A DNA stretch of 64,000 bases from Uloborus plumipes (GCA_038373865.1 JAXGGA010004730.1:21088-85087), one strand, 5' to 3'. Counted from the stretch's first letter, positions 1-12,044 are shown. Numbers and translations are program-made. Notes: generated from the letters alone by a model not told the origin.

Positions 1-44
1 ATGTTATAATATACTTAATTCTTCATATAATAGTATAATACTCA

Positions 45-182
45 TAGAATGGCGTAATGTTATAATATATTGGTATAATGGTATGATGTATTCATATAAT
101 GGTATGATATATTCATACAATGGTATACTATATTCATGTAATGGTATACTATATTCATGTAAAGGTATAATATATTGATATA
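45..182. repeat. 21-bp minisatellite, AT-rich
   Basis: Tandem, imperfect units of about 21 bp built on TTCATATAATGGTATGATAT and close variants. At least four consecutive units are visible before the fold-back element interrupts the array. The short reading frames across it only translate the repeat and are not genes. Confidence 0.75.
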
Positions 183-833
183 CAGGGTGTCCACTCCAAT
201 CGTGGACCAATAGCTAATTTCTAAACCGTTAGAGATAAGCATATAGTTTATTTAGGAAAAAATCTCCAAATTACGAAAGGAATTTTGGGTCTATTCAATG
301 TTTTTCAAAAAATCAAATTTTGAAAGAGTTACGAAATTTAAATTTTTATACAACCCCCCAGTCCTATCAATCATATTTAGTAAAAAATTCTTGACACTGT
401 AACGTTTAAAACTAAAAAAAAATCACTCTTCTACCACAAAAATTGACCGAGTTATGACGTTTTGAAAAATCAAGATTTTGAATGATTTCGCATACGGTCC
501 CTTAAGCGATCTCTCGATGACGTCATGAAATAATGCAAAATCTTGATTTTTCAAAACGTCATAACTCGGTCAATTTTTGTGGTAGAAGAGTGATTTTTTT
601 TTAGTTTTAAACGTTACAGTGTCAAGAATGTTTTGTTAAATATGATTGATAGGACTGGGGGGCTGTATAAAAATTTAAATTTCGTAACTCTTTCAAAATT
701 TGATTTTTTGAAAAACATTGAATAGACCCAAAATTCCTTTCGTAATTTGGAGATTTTTTCCTAAATAAACTATTTGCTTATCTCTAACGGTTTAGAAATT
801 AGCTATTGGTCCACGATTGGAGTGGACACCCTG
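183..833. mobile_element. Fold-back MITE, near-perfect palindrome, TA target site
   Basis: The 651-bp element starts CAGGGTGTCCACTCC and ends with its reverse complement, flanked by TA on both sides. The inverted repeat continues almost without mismatch to a short centre near 500-520, so each arm is about 310 bp. There is no coding capacity. The TA site and the CAGGGTGTCC terminus suggest a Tc1/mariner-mobilised element. The same first ten bases end the mariner transposon at 34.6-36.9 kb, so a related transposase could have moved it (inference). Confidence 0.85.
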
Positions 834-835
834 TA

Positions 836-2261
836 TATGAATAATCCAGTATAACATTGATTTTTTTACATGGCTAATAACTGTATGGTTTCATGGCCAA
901 TAACTATGATAAGGTGGCCAATTACTATCAATTTGACATTTTTGTTTTTGCGTTGACTTTTTTCCAATAATATATTTGAAAAAGTGTTTGCAGACAGTAT
1001 GAGTGGTAAAATACATTAATATAGTATCATATGAAGTATTTTTTATTTATGCAGAAATATTTCATTTATTTTTATTTCAAGCATACAAATACGATGTCGC
1101 TTAAGTGGCCAATAACTATACCGTTTCCCATATACGTTTTTTTTAAGCAACAATTATTTGAATAGTGCTGTCCTACAAAGCATGTTTTGGAAATGTCAGG
1201 GATTTTTTTTATCAGTTATTTATAGCATGCTTCCTCGATTGAAAAACGAGTTTAAACGAAAGTTAAAAGCTTTTAAAACAACTTTGCAAATAATCTTTTC
1301 GAAAAGAATTTCAAAAAAGCACGAAAAGTATATTATGTCTTTTTTTTTCATTTAATTGATTGTAAGTGTTGAAAAATTCTCTTATTTTCTTTTTCTGTTG
1401 ATTCAGAAGATCTTAAGGAGAAATAAATAAGAAAATTCAAATCCAAAAATCGTTCTTAAAAAAATTGTTAAAACGCTTTTAACCATTAAAAGCTAAACAA
1501 CGGTAAATAGTAACTCAAATTTGTTTGTTTTTATAGGACGAAAAAATAGAGTTATATGATTTTCCGATTCCCCTTTTTCCTCATTTAAAAAGACTGTCTT
1601 AAGCTCTTGACTTAAATGCTTATGTTTGCATTGAACTTACAAAAAAAGGGAAGAAAAACGGTACCATTAAATGCGATAACAGTGCCTATTTTTACATTTA
1701 CTTCTATACTCACAAAATAATTTCTTTGCTTCGAAAAAATTTGGAGTTCTGCTCGACAAATTGAGAATTTCTCTCTCCTTAAAATGTAAGTTCAGGGCAC
1801 CCTCTTTCTGGATCCTGAAAATTTTTGTCGGACCCTCTATGCATATATGTATATATTTTTTGTCCCGTAAAAGAAATAAAAAAATCTTTATTTGCTTATT
1901 TCACAGAAAATAAATCACAAATAAGAATACAAGACGGGAAACAAAATACTCCGAAAATCTGACAGACAAAAATGTACGCTTTCAACCCACCAATAACCCA
2001 AAATACCATTTTTAACTTAAAGTACGCTAGAAAAACCTCCCTTCAACCACAGTAAAATTCGAAAAAACCTCGTAACAAGGCGGATATAGTTTTCCAGCGA
2101 AAGTAAAAACAGCAAATGGGTATCTGGCATCCGCGGCGGAAGAATACATTGAATTCGAGGCAAAGATTTCAAAAAGATTCCATTAGGGTCGCATTTCACT
2201 GCAGTTCCAATAAATATATCGGAACGATTTTCGTCCTTTTGTGTAATCGTATCACTAGTAA
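836..2261. other. AT-rich intergenic stretch, no gene seen
   Basis: Only short AT-rich reading frames with low-complexity products. I see no splice-framed exon, RNA gene or recognisable transposon end. Confidence 0.5.
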
Positions 2262-2501
2262 AAGATTTCCAACTTCCCATCCCTATTATCCAATATCAAA
2301 TGGGTTTATGTGCTATGTGTGTGCGTTCAGTTGCGTATGTCAGCAAAAATTGTATAATAGTTTGTTTTTTTCCTCTCTCTATCTTTCTTGAATTTTTTTT
2401 TTTTTTTTTTTGTAACATTGGTTACCTAAAGGTAATAGTTTAGCTTTCAGCTCCAAAAATGGAACATTTGTCCCGAATTTGATAGTAAGTTATGTTATTG
2501 G
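2262..2501. repeat. Left copy of a direct duplication flanking a MITE
   Basis: Begins near AAAGATTTCCAACTTC and ends at GATAGTAAGTTATG. The same order of sequence recurs at 2857-3090 with scattered differences (for example ATGTGTTTATGTGC against ATGGGTTTATGTGC). The MITE at 2504-2853 lies exactly between the copies. The left copy also carries a T run at about 2395-2411. Confidence 0.75.
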
Positions 2502-2503
2502 AA

Positions 2504-2853
2504 CACTGTAAAAAATGAACTGTTGTTTTAATTTAAAACTGTTAAATTCTCAGTAATAAACTGTAAAACTAGCAATTTTAGTTTCTTACTGTAAAGTTTG
2601 CAGTTTTACAGTTTATTGCTGTAAAATTTAGCTGTATTATACTGTAAAAGCAACAGTACAATACTGGCAGCAGAGGTTCCAGTTTAAACTGTAAAATTCA
2701 AGATAATAAACTGTTAAATTAGTAATTTTACAGTTTAGTACTGTAAAAGTAGCAGTTTTACAGTTTATTACTGTAAAATTAGCAATTTCAACAGTTTATT
2801 ACTATAAAATGTACTGTATTATACTGTAAACACAACATTCATTTTTTACAGTG
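2504..2853. mobile_element. CACTG-family MITE, full copy
   Basis: A 350-bp element with perfect 16-bp terminal repeats (CACTGTAAAAAATGAA and its complement). The interior is a run of short repeats of the form ACTGTAAAATTAGCA and TTTACAGTTTATTACTG around a conserved core, GGCAGCAGAGGTTCCAG. TA follows the right end; the left TA is lost. Better-preserved copies elsewhere have TA on both sides. The family recurs at 24.3, 26.4, 33.4, 37.4, 44.6, 45.25, 54.7 and 56.2 kb. It is non-coding and probably Tc1/mariner-like by its TA site. Confidence 0.85.
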
Positions 2854-2856
2854 TAG

Positions 2857-3090
2857 AAAAGATTTCCAACTTCTCATCCTTATTATTCAATATCAAATGT
2901 GTTTATGTGCAATGGGTGTGCGTTTAGTTGCGTTTGTCGGCAAAAATCGTATAATAGTTTTTTCTCTCTCTCTTTGTTGAATGTATTTTCGTAACATTTT
3001 ATTTGGTCGCCTAAGGGCAAAAGTATAATTTTTAGGTCCAAAAATAGTATATTTGAGGTAAATTTGATAGTAAATCATCTTATCGGGAGA
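2857..3090. repeat. Right copy of the direct duplication flanking the MITE
   Basis: Parallels 2262-2501 in order: GATTTCCAACTTCTCATCC, a segment ending GCAAAAATCGTATAATAG, a CT-rich run, then GGTCCAAAAATAG and ATTTGATAGTAAAT. Together with the left copy this looks like a local tandem duplication of about 235 bp with a MITE at the junction. Confidence 0.7.
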
Positions 3091-3217
3091 GATTATCTTG
3101 ACTTTTCTTCTGATATCTTAATAAAACATCATGTTTGCCACTTTTACACTAAAAATTTTAAAGCTTTTTTAACATTGTATTATTTACTTTTATTTTTAAG
3201 CTAACAAATTTTTAAGC

Positions 3218-3592
3218 CGACAGAGTGGTGTAGTGGTTAAGACGCTGGCCTCTCACGCCCAACGGCGCGGGATCAAACCCGACTCCAGTTGGTGGATTTT
3301 CATGATGCAGAAAATCTACAGCGTCAATGTTGTATGATCATGCGGCATGTAAAAGATCCCTCGAGTACTTGTGTGGCTTATTGTATCTCTTGGAAAAATT
3401 GAACTCCTAGTGCAGTTTCGCATCAAGTAGAGTTCAGGTGCCTTCATCTAGTGGGGAAATTGAGCACAAAATTCTCGTGGTAATGGCATTCCGCCGATGG
3501 TGGTGCCACATGAAGAAGTGGATGCCGGTCTTGGGGAATGCACTTGGTCTGCAAATGGCAAGAAGCTAAATGTAGCCCCATTTAAAACAAAC
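3218..3592 (+). mobile_element. tRNA-derived SINE (tRNA-Glu-like head)
   Basis: The 375-bp insertion is flanked by an exact 11-bp duplication, AATTTTTAAGC, at 3207-3217 and 3593-3603. The head looks like tRNA: an A-box-like TGGTGTAGTGG at 3226-3236, a CTCTCAC anticodon-loop-like stretch and a B-box-like GGATCAAACCC at 3270-3280, the order found in tRNA-Glu(CTC). A long tRNA-unrelated body follows, with a short AAAACAAACAA tail. A LINE would have to supply reverse transcription. A second, more decayed copy lies at 12.05 kb. Confidence 0.85.
3226..3280 (+). promoter_or_regulatory. Internal pol III promoter (A and B boxes) of the SINE
   Basis: A box TGGTGTAGTGG and B box GGATCAAACCC, about 33 bp apart as in a type 2 pol III promoter. 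The B box differs from the GGTTCRANNCC consensus at one central base. Confidence 0.55.
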
Positions 3593-3772
3593 AATTTTTA
3601 AGCACAAAGGTACTAAAATTTTCTCATTTAGACCTTCATATTAAAAATTACCAAAATTTACCAGTTTTTTTTTTCTTTTTTTTCAAATTCTGAAGCTCAT
3701 GCGCAACCTATACACATAAATATTCTATTTCTTTCTTTTCTTTTCTTTTTTTCATTATTTTCCTCATATTTA

Positions 3773-4212
3773 GGGTACTAATACGCAACTCGTCGCTTTG
3801 AAAGAATAACGCTGCAACTCAAAAAACTCGAAAAATGACATTTTTTATCATTTTGTTCAGAAAAAAATCGATCTTTATGATGACAAGGTTACAACTCAAA
3901 AATGTCAAAAATATCCGCTAGGGAGCAATTTTTGGAGAACACTGATGTAACTCAAACTACCTTCACTCTTTTTAAAATTACGTCATTAGTTAAGATGCCA
4001 TTGAAGTCAATCATGCTACATTAAAAAAGATATTAAAATGCGGTTTTTTTAATGCTAGTTTCATTAAAATAGTCGCAATAGTTTTGAGCACAAGCGCGAT
4101 AGAAGTTTCTGAAAAGTTAAAAATTGCTCTCCTGAAAAATGGGCTTTTTTGAGTTGCAGCGTTATTCTTCCAAAGCGACGAACTATTGTTTACTATTAGA
4201 CTCGGCCTACCC
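3773..4212. mobile_element. MITE with ~35-bp subterminal inverted repeat
   Basis: GTCGCTTTGAAAGAATAACG at about 3800 is repeated in inverted form at about 4160-4180. The outer ends read TTAGGGTA on the left and TACCCTA on the right, consistent with GGGTA termini in a TA site. It is about 440 bp with no reading frame of note. Confidence 0.6.
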
Positions 4213-6142
4213 TATTATACATTTTTATTTATTGGTCTGTATGACCAAAATATACTACATGTCATTCCACTACACTTTTTTACCCAAACTGCGTGCAATC
4301 AGATAAGGCAGCCGAACACTACTGTAACTATCCGAGCAAATATCCCATTATGACTGGAATGAGGTGGAAATTTATTTTGGAAATGGGGAGTAATGAAATG
4401 ATGTTTACCCAGAATTTCATTAACTGTTAATTAAGTGGTCTCTTAATTGACTTAGAACAAATGAACATATATTTTCTCACAGGAATGAAATATGAAAAGT
4501 TGTGGTACTAGCGCATATGTTGTGATGTTTTTCTTTTTTTTCGTTTCTTCAGGGTGTTTTTATTTCTGGAATATGTTAGCAATATATTGGGAAAATAACT
4601 TTTGCAAATTTAGAAACCATTTTCGAAATTTAGAATAAAACATTGGTTATGAGTAGTTATTTTTAAAAAGTTTATGTTAGAAACGAAAAAAAAAGTCATT
4701 GTTTATGATTATTTTCAGTAACCAAAAATCCACTTGGGAGCGTATATTACATTGTACTAAATACAAGAGTAAAATTAAAATATAATAATATATGTTATAC
4801 ATATAAATATATACATAAAACAATATATATATATATTAGAGATGGGCCGAAGCTTTGGTCCAGCTGAAGTATGAGAAGTGTTTTGGTCGATTTGGCCTGT
4901 AATAATTTATGTTACAAGTTTTTATTTTACAACTATGATTCCATATAATATTGTCCACTATTATACTAATTCATATGCTATGCACTATACAGTATACTAA
5001 AACAACATAGAAGAAAATTATATTTAAATAAACTGATTTATTGATGCTTGTGGGTGAAACATATAGCACTGCATCTTTCCACAATACAACCTCTTCCCTC
5101 AATCTACTCTACACACACTCATTCATAGAACAGCTCAAACACCAGATTTGTGCACACAGAGACATGCGTACTGAGACATAAACACAAATACAAACACATA
5201 CGCAGATATGTACAACTTATTCTAGTTGCAATCGGTGAATGAATTAGTCTTGTAACTTTGTTGAGCGACACAGAACTTGAATTTTTTGTGTTACATTTTT
5301 ATTCTTTTATTTGCATAGTATTGAAAAAGTTTTGTAACATTTCATTTTCTAGAGTAGCAAAAAAAAAAAAAAAAACCTCCAATGTACGAAATGCATTCTA
5401 ATTTAATTTTGACTCTAAACATAATTCTCATTTGCCCTCAATATTTGACGGATTACCGTTCTAACTTTTCTCCCACCAATATTTGAAAAGAATAAAACTG
5501 ATATTATTTTTACAGCAACCAACAATAAATCAATCATGTTTTGACCTCAAAAAAGAGCAGATGCAATTCTTATTTAGTCAGAAAATGTCGAAGAAATCAT
5601 TTTTTCATTTTCCCCTGGCTTATAAATTTCCGAATCATTAAAAATACATTAAAGAAGAGACCTCAATCTTTTTATATCTCTTTCGGCTTTCAATAATTTG
5701 TTAGCTTTGAGATCGTTCATCAAAGTGTAACAGATAATTTCTTGAAAAAATCCTTTGGCAGGGAAAACTCTGGGCGCTCCTTGTATCAATCGTTTAATAA
5801 GAAACACTTTTTTTTAACCTTTTTTTTTTTTTTTGCTTTATTATTCATGTTTTTTTTTTTTTTTTTTTGCTTCATTCTTCATGTTTTTTGGAAGTGTTTT
5901 TTTTCCAATCAAAAGTTTTCATATCCATAAGTTCACATCTTTTCACATCGAAAAGTCTTGCACTCCAGAAGTAGTCTCTCATTATTTGCAATGTTGTGTA
6001 ATTTACTTTTCCTTCTTAACAAAGTTACTAAGTTTATTATTATTATTATCATTATCATTACATATTATTATTTGTTATATTACTAGTAGTATTGACAATT
6101 TTAATCGGACGATAAATAAAGAAAAAAAGTCATTACAACAAA
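4213..6142. other. AT-rich intergenic stretch, no gene seen
   Basis: Holds an (AT)n-like patch near 4790-4840, an A run near 5360-5376 and three T runs at about 5820-5895. Reading frames here translate the homopolymers (poly-Phe) and are not credible genes. Confidence 0.5.
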
Positions 6143-6430
6143 TCAGTATGTATAAAAATGGATATATGTTTGTTCCTTATACAGATACAACAGTTTTCGT
6201 CGGATTTTTACCAAACTTAGCAAAGAGGTTTTTTGATACACTAGAATTCACATGGGCGTGGGTTCAAAATTTTTAAAAACTTCAAAAGGATCAACATTCA
6301 AATTTTTTGTCTCAAAGTGACTATTTTCTTTCAATTTTGAATATATAGAGTAATGGAGATAAGCCTTTAGGCATACAAATTGATAAAATTTAACACGTTT
6401 AACTGTGATATTACCTACAATTGAAATGCG
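6143..6430 (+). mobile_element. Helitron-like 5' fragment
   Basis: Starts TCAGTATGTATAAAAATGG and runs through TTTTTACCAAACTTAG and AGATAAGCCTTTAGGCATAC. The same series of blocks occurs in the Helitron at 16.57-17.65 kb, where it ends in a CTAG terminus. The copy here lacks a recognisable 3' end. Confidence 0.55.
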
Positions 6431-6935
6431 GAAGTAAATCAATGTCGCATAAAATTGTTTTATTACATCAAGTGCTTTTGGAAAGGCATGCTTCAGCAAG
6501 ATTTGTTGATTCCCGAAGTATATGACCTTGTATTATACATTTAATATTTTATTCATCGAGTTTTATAAATTTAGTGTATTTCAAGTAATCTTAAACTTAT
6601 TCCAGCGTCCTAAATGTCGTGTATAAAATTTCGGATATGGAACATATTTGAGCTCTAGAGAGGAAATTGAAAATTTCCCTTTTCTCAGGTCAAAAGTCCG
6701 GAAGTAGAAAACGAAATAAATTTCCCTCCATGCATACCTAGGAAAAAGATTTGCCTGCACTGAAACATACTTCCGAAGTTGAGAGAATCTGTTTCTTGTA
6801 AGATAAGAACTTTAGACGAAAGATCTGTGCAGAAAATTATGCAGCATTATTCAAAATAGCTCTTAGAATTGTAATGTTGAAAAACGTGTGGGTTTTATTG
6901 CATGTCGCCTGCAATGTTGGGGTTAGATATTTTAT
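6431..6935. other. Intergenic stretch, no gene seen
   Basis: No transposon ends, RNA gene or convincing ORF recognised. Confidence 0.4.
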
Positions 6936-6939
6936 TTAA

Positions 6940-7151
6940 CCCTTTGTGCCCCGCTTATATTAATTTATTATTATGAATCCTGAATGGCTAGAATCATGCT
7001 GAAGTTTTTAAGAACCACTCCTCGTACTTCGCTGAGAGGCCTACAGATGGTACCTGCGATCGAAAACAGTTTTCTTAGGGGACCTAAATCGTAGGGGCCT
7101 TAGAAGCTACTGATTTTCAAAATTTGCTAACTTAATTTGGGACATAAAGGG
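6940..7151. mobile_element. piggyBac-like MITE in TTAA
   Basis: A 212-bp element with ends CCCTTTGTGCCCC and GGGACATAAAGGG, flanked by TTAA at 6936-6939 and 7152-7155, the signature of piggyBac insertion. A second copy lies at 28.99 kb. Non-coding. Confidence 0.85.
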
Positions 7152-7214
7152 TTAAACCGTTATTTCCCAAGATGTGAGTCGCGACCTTCAGGTGGAACGC
7201 AACTACATTTTTGG

Positions 7215-7309
7215 AGATTGGAAGCACTTGAATGATGTGCTCCCTTTCAACCACCTACACAACAAGGAAAGGGGTTCAAAGTTTGACGTATCTGTGTATC
7301 TGTCTACTA
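7215..7309 (+). repeat. Helitron-like repeat, left part, split by a fold-back element
   Basis: The blocks ACAACAAGGAAAGGGG, TCTGTGTATCTGTCTA and, beyond the fold-back, CTCTAGCGTAAAAGCG (about 9924-9939) occur in the same order in the palindrome left arm at about 42.69-42.78 kb, there uninterrupted. The fold-back at 7310-9908 therefore inserted into an older dispersed repeat. Confidence 0.55.
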
Positions 7310-9908
7310 GGGTGAGTCGAAAAAATCGATTTTTTCATTTCGAAATCGCATTACCTCTCAAAAGTTGATGTTTAGTATCCACAACTTGGGAAAAATAAGA
7401 AAAAAATTCTAAGTTGACATCTTCGGTTCGCGCATGAGGCTCAAAGTTGGAAAAAATATGTTAAAAATGGAAATTTTCAAAAAGAAAAAAGAAAGAAAAA
7501 ACTGTAACTTTCTATAATGCAAATACTATAAGCTGTAACTATTTTATGCATTTTTAATCTGAAAAAATATTTTATAGCTTTTACATACGATCTTTAGTTT
7601 GCACATCAGCCTTAAGTTGGGCTAAAATCGCCTACAATGTCAAATTTCGAAAATATCGATTTTTTTTATTTCGAAATCGCATTACCTCTCAAGGTATCCA
7701 AAATTTGGGAAAAATAATAAAAAAAAATCTAAGTTGACTCCTTCGGTTCACGCATGAGGCTCAAAGTTGGAAAATATATGCTAAAAATGGAAATTTTCAA
7801 AAAATAATTTGAAAAAAAAAGTAATTTTTTTTCTATCGAAACTGCTTTAAATTGTTAGTAGATAACATAAGTTGAACCCAAAAAATTATATATAACATTT
7901 AGAAGATACATTCTGTTTGTGCATAAGGCTCAAGATATGAAAAAAAATGTCAAAAACTAAACCAGAACGCACTATGTCGGCGCTGTGCCGGTATATTTTT
8001 GTTCTACAGCCGACTTTTCTAGACATTACACATATTTTAGGAGACAAAGTCCCTGCAGTCTGCACTCCCTTTGGTTGTCACTTAGTCAGCTAGACCCGCC
8101 AAACAAACAGCATCTTTAATTAGCAACTGAAAGTGAATCAAAAAGTGCAGCGTGTTTAGCTTTGGGTGAGTTTTTTTTGTAACTTTATAGCATATTTTTA
8201 TGCTCAAGTTTTGTTATACTGTTCTCCGTTCTCCGAATAATAAATAATGGAACCCTGGACAACTTCTAAACGTTTAATTATTTGTCCGTTTTTTGGGTAT
8301 ACTGAAAGGGTTAAGTCAAAGTGTTTTAACCACATGTGCAGATGTGTTGTTAGCTTGCTTTGAAGAAAAATCGCAATCTGTAAAAGGCGAACCTTTTTCA
8401 AGGATTTCAGATTGCATAGCTCATAGAAGAAATTTACTGCAAAGCTTCTATACCAACGGTCAGTCATGTACGTATTGTAAAATTGATAAAGGATTACCAT
8501 AATACTACACTTTGAGAAAGTCATTTAGTCGTGATAAAGATAAATTGAACTTCAAGACAAAACTTAATCATTTTGTTAATTAAGCGAAGTCTAAACTTTT
8601 TGACGTTGCTTCTTTCAAGTGTGCAATGAATTTTTCGTGTTCTTGTGCTAAAAAGCCAATATCTTGTAAATGTACACTATACATCTGTACATTGGTATAG
8701 AACGCACATTGGTATTACCACTGTACATTGGTATAGAAGCTTTGCACTAAATTTTTTCTATTTAAGCAGATATGCAGTCTGAAATCCTTGAAAAAGGTTC
8801 GCCTTTTACAGATTGCGATTTTTCTTCAAAAGAAGTTAACAACACATCTGCACATGTGGGTAAAACACTTTGACTTAACCCTTTCGGTGCACCAAAAAAC
8901 GGACAAACAATTAAACGTTTAGAAGTTTTCCGGGGTTCCATTATTTATTAGTCGGAGAACGGAGAACAGTAAAACAAAACTTGAGCATAAAATATGCTAT
9001 AAAGTTACAAAAAAAAAAAAAAAAAACTCACCCAAAGCTAAACACGCTGCACTTTTTGATTCACTTTCAGTTGCTAATTAAAGATGCTGTTTGTTTGGCG
9101 GGTCTAGCTGACTAAGTGACAACCAAAGGGAGTGCAGACTGCAGGGACTTCGAACTGTCTCCTAGAATATGTGTAATGTCTAGACAAGTCGGCTGTAGAA
9201 TAAAAATATACCGGCACAGTGCTGACGTAGTGCGTTCTGGTTCAGTTTTTGACTTTTTTTTTCATATTTTGAGCCTTATGCACAAACAGAATGTATCTTC
9301 TAAAAGTTATATGTATATTTTTCGGTTCAAATTATGTTATCTACTAACAATTTAAATCAGATTCGAAAGAAAACAATTACTTTTTTTTTTCAAATTATTT
9401 TTTGAAAATTTCCATTTTTAGCATATATTTTCCAACTTTGAGCCTCATGCGCGAACCGAAGGAGTCAACTTAGTTTTTTTTTTATTATTTTTCCCAAATT
9501 TTGGATACCAAACCACAATTTTTGAGTGGTAATGCATTTCGAAATAAAAAAAATCGATATTTTCGAAATTTGACATTGTAGGCGATTTTAGCCCAATTTA
9601 AGGCTGATGTGCAAACTAATGATCGTATGTAAAAGCTATAAAATATTTTTATAGATTAAAAATGCACAAAATATTTACAGCTTATGGCAGTTGCATTATA
9701 AAAAGTAAAAAAAAAAAATTTTCTTTCTTTTTTCCTTTTGAAAATTTCCATTTTTAACATATTTTTTCCAACTTTGAGCCTCATGCACGAACCAAAGACG
9801 TCAACTTAGAATTTTTTTCTTATTTTTCCCAAGTTGTGGATACTAAACCACAACTTTTGAGAGGTAATGCGATTTCGAAATAAAAAAATCGATTTTTTCG
9901 ACTCACCC
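7310..9908. mobile_element. 2.6-kb fold-back (long inverted repeat) element, TA target site
   Basis: The termini GGGTGAGTCGAAAAAATCGA and its complement lie inside TA on both sides (7308-7309 and 9909-9910). The two arms, about 7310-8470 and 8722-9908, are inverted copies over nearly their whole length, with many substitutions and small indels; the centre at about 8471-8721 is single-copy. Landmarks such as AGAACGCACTATGTCGG (left) and its inverted partner near 9225 keep their order. Frames of 69-106 codons occur in the arms, but they mirror one another and show no known domain, so I do not call genes. Confidence 0.8.
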
Positions 9909-9910
9909 TA

Positions 9911-11455
9911 CTGTCTACTGCACTCTAGCGTAAAAGCGATTTTGGAAAAAAAAATTGTGTTTGAAAGGAGGGTTGATAGAGAGTGTTCTTAGCTGGATCG
10001 TGTCTTCGAATGACATTTCTTTCTGATTGATATTTTTTAAGATCCTTCAAAACGTTTTTCGCGATTTTTGAAGTAAAAGCATTTTTAAAAAATTAAGACA
10101 ATAGTATCAAAAAAAAAAAAAAACCTTCATCTGAAAGAATGTTTGGAACTTCCACGTTATATAGAACTCTAACTTAAACGTTTTTAGCAGATGCAGGTAA
10201 ACCTTAAATTTACGCGATGGGAAAACCGTGTCATTGTTAAAGACAAGAAAGAAGACTCAATGATTTAAAATGTTCATCTGTTGCCCGTTTCTATGTGTTA
10301 AAATTTAAAATACTTGTAATTGATTTTAGTATAAGGATTTTAAAATTATTTTCCCTTTTCCCTCTATATCCTACTTTTGCGATTTTCAACTTTTATAAGT
10401 AAGTCCTTCCTTTTTTCCTTTCCTTTTTCGTGTTTATCACGTCCTCTCAAAAACAATAAAATATATTTAAATGTAAAATACTTTCTGACCAGTAAAGTTC
10501 AATTTAATATGAGGTCGGCAATCAGGGTTTTTTTCAATGTTTAATTTAATCTTAAAATTATCTTTAAAATGTTTTTCAATGTTGTAACAACCATTTCGAA
10601 CGTCAAACTTTAAATGTGCTTTCTGAAATAATTTGAGAGTAATAAAAGTTCAAATCTAGGAATCTTCAAAGGCTAGGGAAAAAAATTCATGCATAATAAA
10701 GCTAAAATTCGACGTAAAATATATAGCTTCGTCTGCCAATTTACCACGCTGAGAAACAATTAATGTTCAATTTTATGGGAAATATTTAACATTTTGACTA
10801 CGATGTAGCAAACATAAACCCACATTAGCATGAAAATACGAAAAATTAAATTCAAGTGTCAAACTAACTTTCCGAAACTTCCTAGCACGTCTACTACCGA
10901 AATCATTAATTATTAAGTCTGGAGAAATTTTGCATCTGGAGGAGAAGGACTTAGTTTATGATAAATCCACGGAGAAAAATTCACGACAACTTTTCAAAAC
11001 ATTCAGACACAAACATATTTTTTTTCCTCTTACAGTTGTTTCCCGCGAAAAGAGTTATCTTTGTTGCCATTTATCGTGTACTTTTTATCAAGATAAACAC
11101 ATAGTGTGTGTGTGAAAAGTTTCACAACTTCTTGAAATTTAAAATACGAGAAAGAGGACCTTAACTACGCATTAGATTAGATCAGAAGTTGCTCTTTTAA
11201 GGAAAATAACTTTTGCTGTGTTCAAATGTTAGAGTGAGAATTTTCCAGAAAGTTTTGCTCTTTTTTCATATAACGTTTTTCTTCAATTTCGGAGGCGAAG
11301 TGAAAGTTTCAAGAAGAGATTTGTTGTATCTTGTTTGAAATTTTAAAATGTGCTTTTACTTTTACTCATAACATGATAAAATAAATGGGAAATCCGGTAA
11401 ATTTTTCGGAAAGAACACAGATAGCTTCGCCGCCCCTCTTTGTCCTTTCTTATCA
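9911..11455. other. End of split Helitron-like repeat, then AT-rich intergenic
   Basis: The first ~190 bp continue the repeat interrupted at 7309 (CGTTTTTCGCGATTTTTGAAG near 10052 matches the palindrome arms near 42.9 kb). The remainder shows no RNA gene, TE end or credible ORF. Confidence 0.45.
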
Positions 11456-11832
11456 CACTGTTAAAAATTCAGGAAACTTTTATGGTAAATATTACTGTAA
11501 AATGTTGCATTTACAGTAACTAAAATTTTTACAGTAAATTGTACCATAAAAAAGAAACGATTACAGCGCCAGTTGATAAACCACGTGACTTACTGAGCGA
11601 AGCACGTAATACTCAATTTCTGTTCGCCATGTGTGGTATATTCGGAACAGTGGATAGAGAAGCGAAGTACGATAACTGCGTCTTCGGTTCGATCCTAGCT
11701 GCTTGCATTTTTTAACTCTACTTTTCTCTACCGTAAAATTTTACAGTAAAATTGGATTTTACGGTGAAAGTTACTGGCAACATGGATGCCAGTAACTTTT
11801 ACCGTAAAATTTCAGGAAAATTTTTAACAGTG
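11456..11832. mobile_element. MITE, CACTGTTAAAAATT family
   Basis: A 377-bp element with ends CACTGTTAAAAATTCAGGAA and a matching inverted right end TTTCAGGAAAATTTTTAACAGTG (split here only by reading direction). Inside the right half is a perfect hairpin of GTTACTGGCA and GGATGCCAGTAAC. Relatives occupy both palindrome arms at 40.7 and 49.1 kb. The middle has a GC-richer segment with CACGTGACTTACTG conserved among copies. Confidence 0.8.
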
Positions 11833-12044
11833 CAGTCTGTCATCAGAGATTTTTCTTTCAGTCTTGTTTTTTATGAAAAGTAGTTCTTCGAAATAGTATA
11901 TGTGTTTTCATATGCAAAATGCTTCCTGGAAATAAAAGTTTCCGTATTTTTATGAAAAATATTGTTAATTATAAAATTCTCAAACTTGTGAGAAATGAGT
12001 ATTTTGTTCCCAAAACATCCACTGACATACACCTTGGTTGTGAA

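Noticed and set aside
3226..3290. A genuine tRNA-Glu gene at the SINE head
   Set aside because: No acceptor-stem pairing, mismatched arms, and the 11-bp target duplication lies outside a 375-bp body; it is a SINE.
5742..6276. Overlapping frames of 62 and 147 codons on the plus strand
   Set aside because: The N-terminal halves are poly-Phe from T runs and the rest falls in a Helitron-like fragment; no domain or start context.
8204..8524. A 106-codon minus frame and an overlapping 69-codon plus frame
   Set aside because: Both lie in the left arm of a fold-back; the mirrored arm breaks both frames and neither matches a known family.
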